Source: Eumeta japonica (taxonomy: Eukaryota; Arthropoda; Insecta; Lepidoptera; Psychidae). Taken from it: a stretch of DNA of 64,000 nt. Of the stretch, positions 46,450 to 56,299 are shown in pieces. A program made the translations under genes and the position numbers. Each line of letters starts with the position of its first letter. Within the stretch, counting starts at the first letter, position 1. The notes below the pieces were generated by a model, which had not been told where the DNA came from, searched no databases, and was given only the letters and a program-made list of their open reading frames with translations. Where the stretch lies: assembly GCA_005406025.1 (NCBI GenBank), contig BGZK01000895.1, positions 62,001 through 126,000 on the forward strand, given 5' to 3'.

Positions 46450-46692
46450 TAAAGAGTTTGGGTCTCGACCCGTCCACGCCGGCGCAGTGCCGAGCAGGGG
46501 CTGGTAAGGACCACCGTCACCAATACGGTGACAAAATCAGGGGACGATGGCGTGAAATTATCCCTGAAGAAAGGAGTATGTAGTTTCGTTTCATTCAAAT
46601 TAAAAATCATCAATCACTCCATCCGTGATCAGGATCGAACTTGGAAACAAGTTCGAAAGCAACGCACTTGACCAATGAGGCTACTACTGCTG
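46450..46692 (-). mobile_element. tRNA-headed SINE candidate
   Basis: Read on the minus strand from about 46692, an A-box-like TAGCCTCATTGG (10 of 12 to consensus) is followed about 40 bases later by a B-box-like AGTTCGATCCT (9 of 11). That is the internal RNA polymerase III promoter layout of tRNA-derived SINEs. The body continues with a GTCACCG...CGGTGAC hairpin and GC-rich text to about 46450. No cloverleaf is complete enough to call a tRNA gene. The 3' end and target duplication were not identified. Confidence 0.5.
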
Positions 46693-46734
46693 AAAAAATA
46701 TGGTAAACTAGTAATATGCAGTACATTTTTATAT

Positions 46735-46930
46735 TTACATCAGCCTTTAACCGCCAGCTTCACTGGTCGTAAATTAAATTCAGCAATAATTGTTTTTTTT
46801 TTAGAATACAAAATTAAATGTGCTCTCGGTTTCAGTAGAGTGTGCATAGAATGAATTCTGATCCCGATGATGGTCCTGTTGACGACGTCAATTCTGCAAC
46901 TCTATTAGATATCTAAGTCATACTGCGGTC
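46735..46930 (+). repeat. Interspersed repeat family T, copy 3
   Basis: CCGCCAGCTTCACTGGTCGTAAA and ATTCAGCAATAATTG, then GCATAGAATGAATTC, GATCCCGATGATGGTCCTG and ACGTCAATTCTGC, in the order of the 40672 copy. Confidence 0.6.
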
Positions 46931-46969
46931 TTAGACATGTTATCGACAAAGCCGCTCAACCGAAAACAC

Positions 46970-46999
46970 ATAGGTGTTGTTAAAGTTGACAACACCTAT
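46970..46999. repeat. 11-bp inverted repeat
   Basis: ATAGGTGTTGT (46970-46980) and its exact reverse complement ACAACACCTAT (46989-46999), with an 8-base loop. Confidence 0.7.
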
Positions 47000-48589
47000 C
47001 ATTGTGGTTTTGCGTCAATGAAAATAGGATTTAACAAAAGAAAAACGAATCAATGAGGACAGACATATGCGTCTTTTGGTCAATCACTCGAAAACCTCAA
47101 CAACAAAAATTTCATCGACAGTATGTCATTTGCATACGTAATACCAAAGTTTCTGGCGATTTTACGTCATCAAGACGCTAAAGCCATGTAATTGATAAGT
47201 GATAGCCCCGAGATCGAGAAGACGTTCGTGTGACAATGCGTATGAGAGGTGTATCGGTGTTATAAGCAGACAGAAATCATGAAAAACTTGATGGATTAAA
47301 TGTGCACATGATTAAGTTTGTACGGAAGCCTCGGGGTGCGAGTCCCATTCGCTTTTGTCCAAAGTTTATAATTTATTCGTTACTTTATACATTTATTTAA
47401 TCCGAATTTGAAGAGATTTTCAGTTTCTGATGAATAGAATGCAGGTAATTTACCTACAATTTAAGTAATGTCACATCCAGAGATCACGATACTTATTGAA
47501 AAATATTTTAAAGCACACCACGTCCACTGACAATGAATCAGTGTACAATAAAACTGTAAGATTTTCTATTATAGTAAATTAATGCAATTGGATCCAATTT
47601 TCGTTAAGTGAGTGGCCTAATTTTATCTACCCCAATAATTTCAGCTTTCAGTCTTTTCTTTTTTAACCACTTGCTCGTATCAATCTGTTATCGACAATGA
47701 GTTAACCAAGTGCGGATACGATTTTTAAATTTGGGGATTAACAACTTAGGCATAATATTGCATTATTATAAAGGTTCCCAAGAATTTCACTAGAAATAAT
47801 TCTAGTAAAACATTACCCATGTTTATAACACTTTGGAACGAAGCTCCTTGTGGCACGTTGTACTCTGCTCACTTAGCCAATGAAAGCTACATCGAAAAGA
47901 GTGTAACATTCTGACAGACATGAAACTTTTGGTATAGTATGTGTGTTTGCGTGTTTACAAACGTATGTCCGTATATAGTTGTATTATATTTTTTAATAAT
48001 TGCATATATATAAGAGTGTAATAAAAACATAAAAATATTTTTATAATAATTAAAAATTAAATGTTTATCTGTAAAAAGTTTTAAATCAAAAGATATTGAT
48101 GAGAATTTTATTACCGTTCCTTCATTTATTTTAGGAACGAAAATTTATAAAGCAACTTATCGTAGAAGTTAACAAGTAAATATTATAACGTAACGGAAAA
48201 GCATTATGCACCTACATGCGACTTTCTCCATCTCTCTCTCTCTCTCTTTGTTTCTTGAAATTTATTATTTAGTATTTTTACGTACTTTTTAATCATCATT
48301 TTGTATCTAATTTGATTAATTGAAATTTCATTTCGAAAACAAATAGCTTTATGTCACAGAAATGTCGTACTGAAAATCACAATAAAACGCGTTGTCAATT
48401 TTGACTATACTTACATAATACGAAAGTTTTCATTTGATCGACATTTGTCGCTGACATGTCGACAACCGCAGTAAGACTAAGATACCTAATAGAGTTAATA
48501 GAACTAAAATTTTCTGAAATGTTACTTTATGGAGATGTTAAAGTGTAGACATGGTGTCGACAAGTAATAGGCACGACAGTGATAAGACT
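47000..48589. other. Non-coding stretch with repeat fragments
   Basis: 47318-47345 reads TACGGAAGCCTCGGGGTGCGAGTCCCATTCGC (in pieces), close to the 'TACGGAACCCTCGGTGCGCGAGTC' phrase I recall from lepidopteran repeats. A TC microsatellite lies at 48232-48247. No gene. Confidence 0.45.
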
Positions 48590-48720
48590 TTAGTGTGACG
48601 TTTCGTGACAGAGCAGCTGAATCCATTACCAGGTCTGATCCCGGTCTCGCTATTAGAAATTGCTGTCTTTCCAATCTTGGTCCTTTCTTAACCATGGCTG
48701 TTAGTGGTTTAGCATTCTTA
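48590..48720 (+). repeat. GATCC-type repeat fragment
   Basis: CCAGGTCTGATCCCGGTCTCGCTATTAG (in pieces) followed by CTTTCCAATCTTGGTCC resembles the GATCC-rich part of family T. Confidence 0.35.
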
Positions 48721-49224
48721 CTGATATTTATGCATTTTTTCACATGAAAGGTAATCTAATTATATAATATAATAATCTTATTGTATTAATCTTACATCCT
48801 ATTTGCCTTCGATTACAATCTGTTCAGCTTTTTTTATGACAAACTGCCACACAAACATACCTTTACATTTTTTGTGTTATGAATACCCTGTGACCATTTA
48901 CACATGATTTGGTCATGGTCCCATGCCGATATGTTCAGTAATTTGCGAGACTTTAGGAGTCAAAAAAAAATCTTTATTTGTATGTAATATATATATATTT
49001 TTAGTGAACAAAGCCAACTGGATTTTTTTCTAGACAGAAAATCATGTATTTAATACAGTTTTATTTAAAAAACCAAATTAAGAAACCAGACTGCAGATAG
49101 GCGAAGAAGAAAGTGGAAATATAATTTGAGTGTTAGAAACTTATTTTAACTAATAGAAAACAGAGGCAGGGCTTCATTCCATGAATCCATGTATATCAAT
49201 ATATATTCCGTGCTCAGGTTGATA
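48721..49224. other. Non-coding stretch
   Basis: No gene and no named repeat. Confidence 0.4.
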
Positions 49225-49425
49225 ACTTCATCATCATCATCATCATCATCATCGCTCAACCTTCAGCCAGTCGCAATGACTGAAAGGGACAAGTCCCGAT
49301 ACACCGAAGGGAGCGTAAATATCGGGGGGAGTGTAGGTTCTAGCTTGGATTAGGAGTGATGGGAGTGTAGAGCCAGCCGGTATTCGTGCAACCTTTAGCC
49401 AGAAACTGGATTCGGGATAGGTAAT
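49225..49425 (-). mobile_element. Retroelement 3' end with (GAT)n tail
   Basis: A (CAT)n run of about eight units (49228-49252) abuts GC-richer text (49253-49420). Read on the minus strand, that text ends ...GACTGGCTGAAGGTTGAGC and then (GAT)n. A unique body ending in a trinucleotide tail is the layout of a SINE or LINE 3' end. No tRNA-like head was found and the family is unknown. Confidence 0.4.
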
Positions 49426-50263
49426 TTAAATTTATTATTTTATTTTACCTTTTTTTAACGCTAATCAGCACTAAATTAAATTCAAGTACAAGGCAACAAA
49501 AGATTAAACGAGAGGAAAAAGCAAAATTATTTATTTTGGGGCAACATATTGTAATGTTTATTGTTGACATCGAGGTTAATGATTATTAAAGGCAAATTTT
49601 TTTAACTAATTATATTTTCTAAGGAGTTTTATTTGTTAATACTACTCGACATAATTTACAAACTGTAATTTTTATAACATAAGAATATTATTGCATTTAG
49701 CTGGCGTAGATTTAATGTTTGTAGATACAGAATACAAATGTCTGAATTCATCGTATAAATATCTTCAATTAAATACTTTAGTAAACAAGTTTTAGTGATA
49801 TCTAATTTCTTTGTTGATTGTCTTTGATTGGCATAAAAAGATGAAGAGATTCATTTTATGTCCACATGAACGGAGCAGTATATGAAAAATAGTTTTAAAC
49901 ATATTGTTCTGAAACGATGTGTTTAGTTCTAGTTTTGACTTGCAAGCTCTGAGAAATCCCTTGGCGCCGTTGACAAATCGAATGATTTATTGAATTCCAA
50001 TTTTCATTTCAATATTTCTCCTCTTAAATAATTTTCAATGTTTCTTTGTCAGATGTAGATCTTGAATTAATATTTGATTATATCTTAAATTATTGTTATG
50101 ATTAAATGACACTTTGTGAAAGATTTTACGCTTAAAATAAATAGCCTTTAAGTTTATTTTTGACTTGGAAGATAACCAATGAACATTAAAAAAAGACCCT
50201 TCTTTCATAACATAGTCGATACTATTTGCAGATAAAAGGCGCGGCTGACCTTTGAAGCCGCCC
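49426..50263. other. Upstream flank of the neuroligin-like exon
   Basis: AT-rich, with no coding match. It becomes GC-richer from about 50235 as the exon is approached. Confidence 0.45.
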
Positions 50264-50270
50264 TATAAAA
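50264..50270 (+). promoter_or_regulatory. TATA-like box upstream of the neuroligin-like exon
   Basis: TATAAAA in a GC-rich setting (GCCGCCC before, GGCCGAG after), 150 bases before the start codon. If used, transcription would begin about 25-30 bases downstream, near 50295, giving a 5' UTR of about 120 bases. The competing reading is that 50321 is a splice acceptor and the promoter is far upstream. The sequence alone cannot decide. Confidence 0.4.
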
Positions 50271-50320
50271 AGGCCGAGATCATAAACAAGAAAGTTTACC
50301 TTGAACTTCGTTTGTTGCAG

Positions 50321-50413
50321 GAACGTAACAGTCGAGAGGAGGCCGACGCGCCCACAAACATGCCCTATTTATAGCACAGGACAAGCGCGCGACCGCCGGC
50401 CGACTTAGGAAAA
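50321..50413 (+). other. Putative 5' UTR portion of the first coding exon
   Basis: TTTGTTGCAG ends at 50320, a reasonable splice acceptor with a short T-rich tract, so an exon could start at 50321. The segment runs to the start codon and is GC-rich like the coding part. It contains the short upstream ORF described next. Confidence 0.4.
50360..50374 (+). promoter_or_regulatory. Five-codon upstream ORF
   Basis: ATG-CCC-TAT-TTA-TAG, ending 39 bases before the main start codon. Context ACAAACATGC has A at -3, so it is a plausible initiation site. If transcribed it could damp translation of the neuroligin-like ORF or require reinitiation. Visible in sequence; effect is inference. Confidence 0.4.
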
Positions 50414-50870
50414 ATGATAACACTCCAGCTTCTATACTTTATAACGCTGCCCACGCTCACGGCCAAGTTCCTAGTGATGGGCGAGTCCTCCGCGGGGGAG
50501 AAGACCGCCCAGCCGCTGATGAGCTCTAGAGTGGTGCGGACGAAGAACGGTGACATAAGAGGCTTCATAGTGTCCCCGGAGTCCCGGTTCCTGGAGCCAG
50601 TGGAGGTGTTCCGCGGGGTGCCGTACGCCTCGCCGCCGGTGGGCTCGCTGCGTTTCATGCCGCCCGTGTCCGGCGCGCAGTGGGCCGGCGTCAAAGTCGC
50701 CGAGGAGTTTGGACCGGTGTGCCCGCAGGTGCTGCCGGACATAAGGAACGAGACCGCCGTCCTCAAGAGGATATCTAAGGGCCGCCTGGAATACCTCAAG
50801 AGAATCCTGCCGTTCCTGACTAACCAGTCGGAAGACTGCTTGTATCTGAATATCTATGCACCCGCTCAAG
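50414..50870 (+). CDS. Neuroligin-like protein, first coding exon (partial)
   Basis: Encodes the first 152 residues of a cholinesterase-like adhesion protein, acting at the cell surface and, by family, as a postsynaptic partner of neurexin. Residues 1-17 are a hydrophobic signal peptide. VRTKNGDIRG (41-50) and FRGVPYASPPVGSLRF (66-81) open the carboxylesterase-type ectodomain. DCLYLNIYAP (141-150) is the type-B carboxylesterase signature 2. Cys103 and Cys142 match the conserved first disulfide. N112 (NET) and N137 (NQS) are glycosylation sequons. The RLEYLKR...PFL-NQSEDC stretch is what points to neuroligin rather than a digestive esterase. Start: ATG after AAAA, directly ahead of the signal peptide. 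The exon ends CAAG|GTAAAT, a phase-1 donor. It is strongly GC-rich compared with its flanks. The catalytic Ser region, transmembrane and cytoplasmic parts lie in exons outside the window. Which neuroligin paralogue is not determinable. Confidence 0.9.
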
Positions 50871-51739
50871 GTAAATATCGTTTCATATTAGGAAAGTTAC
50901 TGAAAACTTCACTTGCCCCTTAAGACACTAACCTTACCTGAATCTAAAGTTATAATACGTATAAAAGATCTTATTAATAGTAATTTCGTCTATATTTTAA
51001 TATAAAATAAAATATTCATTTTAGTTGAAAGTAAACATTAATCACTTTAATAAACCGAAAAAATCAGAACCTTTCTAATATTTCTAGCTATAGAATATAT
51101 ATGTGCTATGGAAAACCCAACCGGTTGTCGCGAATAAATCTCGATAATTGTATATATATATATTTAGGAACAATGTTTTGGAACGGAATGGAAAGGAACG
51201 AAGTTCCTTTCGCAATATGTGAATATATTTTATGAATTGAATAATAACAAAGAAATTAATTAAAACGTTTAAAAGTGATTAAATAAACATTAATATGATT
51301 TGAACATTAGAGGGCATTGTTACAAAAACAATGTTGTCTTTTTATTGTAATTGAATACTTAAATAGTAGATAGCTTATTCCTAAATTTTATTATGATGCA
51401 ATTTTCATTTTGTCTTATTTTAATAATAAAAAAATGTAGTATAAATTGCGTGCATAAAGAACATGAAACATCAAAATATTATTTGTTGTTGAATATATTA
51501 AATGATGAGAAAATATAATGATATTAAAATTCGTACAAATATTTACATTAAAAAAAAACTTGAAATAGTGAATCGTATGTCTTTCTTTTGCATGGATATT
51601 TCTTTATTTGCGTTTGCAAATTAAATGTTCCAGCAAAATTATATACTTTTGAAGTTCTTCAACAACATTCCGAACTTTTCGTAGTGTCGTATTAAAATTA
51701 CTGTATAATAATTGCTCTTAATATAAAAATGTTACAAAT
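50871..51739 (+). other. Start of the first coding intron
   Basis: The GTAAAT donor at 50871-50876 follows the exon, and the reading frame closes at TAA about 50 bases later. No exon continuing the esterase domain was found up to 64000, so the intron is inferred to exceed 13.1 kb. This part is AT-rich and contains a GAAAGGAAC-GAA-GTTCCTTTC hairpin (9-bp arms, about 51195-51215). Confidence 0.6.
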
Positions 51740-51900
51740 TTTATAAAAAAACAATAAATTTAATTAAAGTGTTCGAAAGTAGTTAAATAAATAAAAAAAA
51801 CAAATGCCAGCATAGATTCGAATCCGCGCATCTCACGCGCGCGACGTTATGTACACTAAACAACTAAGCTAAGTCCTGCAACTGTTACTCGGGCAAAAAA
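51740..51900 (-). mobile_element. tRNA-headed SINE candidate in the intron
   Basis: On the minus strand from about 51885, TTAGCTTAGTTG resembles an A-box and GGATTCGAATC (about 51811-51821) a B-box, about 40 bases apart. A T-rich body follows (51740-51800) that resembles text at 51250-51300. Not a functional tRNA: the acceptor arms do not pair. Confidence 0.4.
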
Positions 51901-52289
51901 GTTGAATTGTACTTCAAAAAATTATACACCGGTCAGCATTTTTTGTTGCGGTTACAAGTTTTTTTTCGTCTAGTTCCGATGCGCCGAGCGCCTGAGCGTA
52001 ACGTACGATAAGGAACTTCTTTTCAATTATTGCCGAATTGATTTTCATGCGCAGAAAATAATGACGGTACAGGACAATTTTATCGAGCTGCTACTACGTG
52101 CCAGATTTTATGCAGTCAAACGACTTAATACGTTATAAAAAGTTAACGAAATAAAAATATATATTTGTATAGAAATTGCCTATGAAGCAATTCAAAACGT
52201 ATCTCAATATGCAACGTGGTAAATAAATAGTATTTTCAATCTCATAAAACAAAGCTAGTCTCCATTCAGAAGAAATTACCAGAGAGTGG
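51901..52289. other. Intronic, nothing recognised
   Basis: Mixed AT-rich sequence without gene or named repeat. Confidence 0.4.
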
Positions 52290-52445
52290 ACAAGCCGCTT
52301 TCCGATCGCCAATCAAAGTGTCGCCTCGTTTAGTTTCTGTACCCCCTCCCCCGGCCCCCTCGGCCTTGACGGCGTGCCCTCTATCGACAGTCCGTGTCGC
52401 AGCTTAATTCGAATTCCCAGTCAAGTTCGCGGAACCCTCGGCGTA
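52290..52445. promoter_or_regulatory. GC-rich island in the intron
   Basis: CCCCCTCCCCCGGCCCCCTCGGCC and nearby GC-rich words (shown in part) in AT-rich intron. No coding frame. Possible intronic regulatory element, composition only. Confidence 0.3.
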
Positions 52446-54253
52446 AGCTTGTTTGTTTTATAAGATGTTTGAGTGAATTCTGTAAGAGGACTTTTGAAGT
52501 TTTTATCGTCTTATTGATGACATTTATGTGCTTAATTTAGACGCGACGAAAGGTTGTGTTTTAATGTTGCTTCCGATTCTGTTTGAAATCTGCATGTATA
52601 TAGAATAAACTTCATTCTTTCTTAGTCCAGACATCAATTACAAACCAGTAAACGTGGGACTTTGATCATTCTACACATTATCTAATTTGCATATTCAGAT
52701 TAATTAAAAAAAAAGAAAGTAGATTAAAGTGCTTGATTTACGAAAACTCTAACGACTTAAGTCGTAGATCATTTTCTATTTAATTCTAAATGTTCTACAT
52801 AATCGTCGAGATGATTATTTACTTTATAGAGCTGTCTCACAGCTCGTAGCATCTGGAAAATAATAAATTGCAAAAATATTAACAGATGTGACATTTCTGG
52901 AAACTGTCTCGTTGCACCCTTTCCCGGATTTTCATTATAAAAGATGCTTCAGAAAACTAACACCTTAAAAATATTGTATTGTAATGTAACTAGTAATTAT
53001 GTATAAATAGGATATTATGTATAATTATGATATTTGTGACACACAAATGTAACAAAAAATTGAAATATTAAACGACGTTCAATTGGGTCAATTATTGTAA
53101 AAACAAAATCACGAGAGCAACTCAAACTTTTGGATGTTGAATATTAAAAACTATATGATCACTTTAAATTTCAGGTTGTGGATCTTGGATCTTAACTGGC
53201 CCACTGTAGATTCGGGGGCTGCTAACGAGTTTCATCGTTGATGTGATTAGAATCCGGGTCCAAAAGTTTAACCTGCCATCCAAAACATGCAGCGTGCGAT
53301 TTAATTTTACTTAGTAACTCATTTGCTAACACGCCCGTGATGAGTATCACACACGGTACCTTTTGGCTGGAAGGCGATGCTTAGCCATTGCCGCCGCTAC
53401 CAGTAATAAATTCGTTGTCATCAATTAGAACACTCGAGTAATTTTCTATAATAGTCGTCTATAATAGCTGAAAATCAGCCGTTTTTTATAACTTCTGTGT
53501 TAGGTTTTAGGTGTCACGTGGTGTTTTCAACATTGAAAAATCAAAATTTACAAGGTAAGCATTCAATATTTAGCTGTTAATTGAACTCGACGTAACAGGT
53601 TGTAAACACATAGCTGATTACAGGCGTACAGGCCCGCACGGTACACAGCTTATTCAGTTTGTAATTTAAAATAGTTGACTCTTGCGAAATTAAACTAAAT
53701 CGAAAACATGCAGTGACAAAAAAATGGTTCGTTTCATCTTAAATAAAAATTACTAATTTGATAGTAGCATCAAATAAAAGCAATTTCAAAGGAATTTTAA
53801 CAACTTTAACATTAAAAATCTGCAATAGGTCGAAATATTCTAAAAAAAAAACCAATGGAATTTCCCACTGAAAGGAAAAAATACCTTAACCAAAAGAATA
53901 TCCTTTTATCGTATCGGGTTTGGGCATCGGAGCAAACTCTTTAGATGGCGGTGCTGAGCAACGGGACTTTCTCATTTCTGCGTTATAGGCTCTGATCACA
54001 GAATCTATGATCTGAGGTTATAGGAAAGGCCAGCCAAAATATTTTCTCCAATTACAAATTTATTCTCTCAAAATCATATTGATAGTATTGAAAATTCTTC
54101 TTGTAATCTGTAAAAAAACGTTACTTACAATTAATTATTAAGTTTTAATAACATGTAGTTAATAGTTCATAGAAAACGTTTGCATTTCCTTATTTATTGT
54201 GGTGCAAGAAAAAAATCTTTACTGTATATCGTAATTTCAACTAACTTTTCTTT
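52446..54253. other. Intronic non-coding stretch
   Basis: No exon-like frame with flanking splice sites was recognised. 53160-53410 is less AT-rich and may hold a decayed repeat. Confidence 0.45.
54241..54253. repeat. Candidate left target-site duplication of the Penelope-like element
   Basis: CTAACTTTTCTTT, identical to 55537-55549 on the other side of the element. 13 bases, T-rich, so chance is not fully excluded. The right copy touches the end of the inverted repeat. Confidence 0.5.
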
Positions 54254-55539
54254 ATTGTATTGTGTGAGGTGTTAATTCGCGGAAATTCATAGTAGACGCT
54301 TGCCTGCAACATGCATTAACATGCAGCATGCAACCCACCGCTGACCCTCGAATCTGCTTCTCCACTACGAATATCTATCTAAAGAATTGAATATTGATTC
54401 GAGAGGATCGACAGATATCGAGCACCTAAGCAAGTGTTTACAAGCAATTTTACTTTTTATAATTATCTTAGTCCGCTAATCGTTATATTGATAATTACTA
54501 CTTCACGTTCACGTTCATTTAACGAGGTTGTATCCGTTTGCCAAAAAGATAGAGTAAAAAATGTATTATTGGACACATTAATACAAAACAAAAAAGTATT
54601 ATGAAGAACAGTATCTATCCAACACAATCAAAAGACCAAAAGAAATATACAACCAGTTTGACATATTTTGGTACAATTTCGGAGAAAATTTCAAGATTAT
54701 TAAAAAACAATATACGGCCTTTAAAACAAACAACAATTTGAAAACCAAACGCAACAATAAAGATAAATTTCACAATAATAAAAAATCTGGAATTTATTAA
54801 TTAACTTGTGATGATTGTAAATCGATATGTATATATATAGGACAAACCGGAAGTTGTTTTGATACAGGATACAAAGAACATATTTCGGCCTTTAAAAATA
54901 TCAAATCAGACAGATCCCATTTTGATAAACATCTAATAGAAACCGGTCATAAGCTTAATAACGATCACAATTTCGATGTTACGCATGTGTGTGAAAAGGG
55001 GGTTACATTTTATTATTTCGGAATCCTTCGAAATTTATAAAGATAATAATAATATGCTCAATGACCAAATTAACATTTATAAATCGCCATTATGAGACGC
55101 TTACCTGTAACTATTTGGGTAATGCTTGGTGATGGTAAGTCTGTGACATTTGACAGGCATGTCTGTTGGTGGTGGTCTGTGGCTGCTGGTAAGGATGCTT
55201 TCGTCACTCTTTGACCATTGCATGACAGCGGTTTACTTAACGAGGTTGTGTCGGTTATTTTGAACACTCCTTACACCCCGCTGGATGTGACTGTCTGCAA
55301 TTTCCTGAGGATGTGCCTAGTTGGCATGAAACGTACGTAGAAATTATCAATATAATGATTAGCGGACTAAGATAATTATAAAAAAATAAAAGTAACACTT
55401 GCTTAGGTGTACGATATCTGTCAATCCTCTCGAATCAATATTCAATTCTTTGGATAGATATTCGTAGTGGAGAGGCAGATTCGAGGGTCAGCGGTGGGTT
55501 ACATGCTGCATGTTAATGCATGTTGCAGGCAAGCCTCTA
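54254..55539 (+). mobile_element. Penelope-like retroelement, truncated, with inverted terminal repeats
   Basis: Left arm 54293-54501 and right arm 55337-55539 are inverted copies about 205 bases long. Only scattered mismatches and one gap of about 8-13 bases near 54440 separate them. Between them lies the 3' part of a Penelope-type polyprotein ending in a GIY-YIG endonuclease. Inverted and direct terminal repeats from rearranged tandem copies are a known trait of Penelope-like elements. A 39-base stretch (54254-54292) sits outside the left arm and inside the candidate target duplication. The word TTAACGAGGTTGT also occurs in direct orientation at 54519 and 55237. Confidence 0.8.
54540..55110 (+). 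pseudogene. Penelope-like polyprotein relic with GIY-YIG domain
   Basis: Frames in order: T-Y-F-G-T-I-S-E-K-I (near 54660-54690), the linker after the reverse transcriptase thumb in this family. Then S-G-I-Y (54788 on) with a TAA in the next codon, L-T-C-D-D-C, Y-I-G-Q-T-G (near 54832-54852) and Y-K-E-H. Finally H-L-I-E-T-G-H and, after a frameshift near 55010, E-S-F-E-I-Y-K-D. These are the GIY, YIG, Cys pair and His blocks of the Penelope endonuclease. The Arg expected before the K/R-E-H block (R-F-x-x-R pattern) is Gly here. With the stop and frameshift, the copy is inactive. The reverse transcriptase palm is missing. Confidence 0.8.
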
Positions 55540-55549
55540 ACTTTTCTTT
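55537..55549. repeat. Candidate right target-site duplication of the Penelope-like element
   Basis: CTAACTTTTCTTT, identical to 54241-54253. Confidence 0.5.
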
Positions 55550-56299
55550 GTTTTTATGTATGGAGTAGATACGGGATATAATTGAAAAGACCTCAATATA
55601 GAGATCCAAATTTACATTTATTTTTAGACGCATGACTTTTACTCATATAACAGACTTTTTTTTTCACTGAAGTTTGCAAGCCAAACAATATGGGCTAATT
55701 TATAATTAAGGGCAGTTTTATAGACAATATTAGAAAAGTTTCAAACATTTGTTGACATTAAAAATATTTTAAAAATCATTTTTAAATTTTCAACCCACTT
55801 TAAGTCTTGTATTTATAATCTACAATATCCCGATTCGGCCTTTGTTTAAAAAGTATATCATACGGTAACTTCGATATGCGAAGCTGCTCGTACTTAACCA
55901 ATTTTTGGTAATCGTGTTATACTTACGTATTAGCTTTACGCACAAACCAATACCACATGCGCCCCAATCAGATGGGTTTATTTGCTAAAGCGCTCTTAAT
56001 CGTGGTAAAGTTGAAGCCAATGTTTCGCACCTCAGCTCTCACCGTACCCCAGTGACGTTGGAATGGTGAAGCCATATTCGACGCGAAATAATCACTATTC
56101 GTTGAACTACTACGTTTGTTTTTAACACATCGCTCATCCTTCATGAGAAATGTACATGGATATTCTATATTGCTAACTCTTTTGACGTGGGCCTTCAGTT
56201 GTAAGACATTGTCACATTAAAAGTATTGCTTGAGAATGGCTCTTTCTTGTCAGTAAAAATTTGGTTGTTATTTCCGCATAGATAGAAACATACATGAGG
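55550..56299. other. Intronic non-coding stretch
   Basis: No exon recognised. 56100-56299 may contain badly decayed endonuclease sequence of the LINE that follows. Confidence 0.4.

Noticed and set aside
50365..50869. Antisense open frames over the neuroligin-like exon
   Set aside because: Shadows caused by the GC-rich codons of the real exon on the plus strand.
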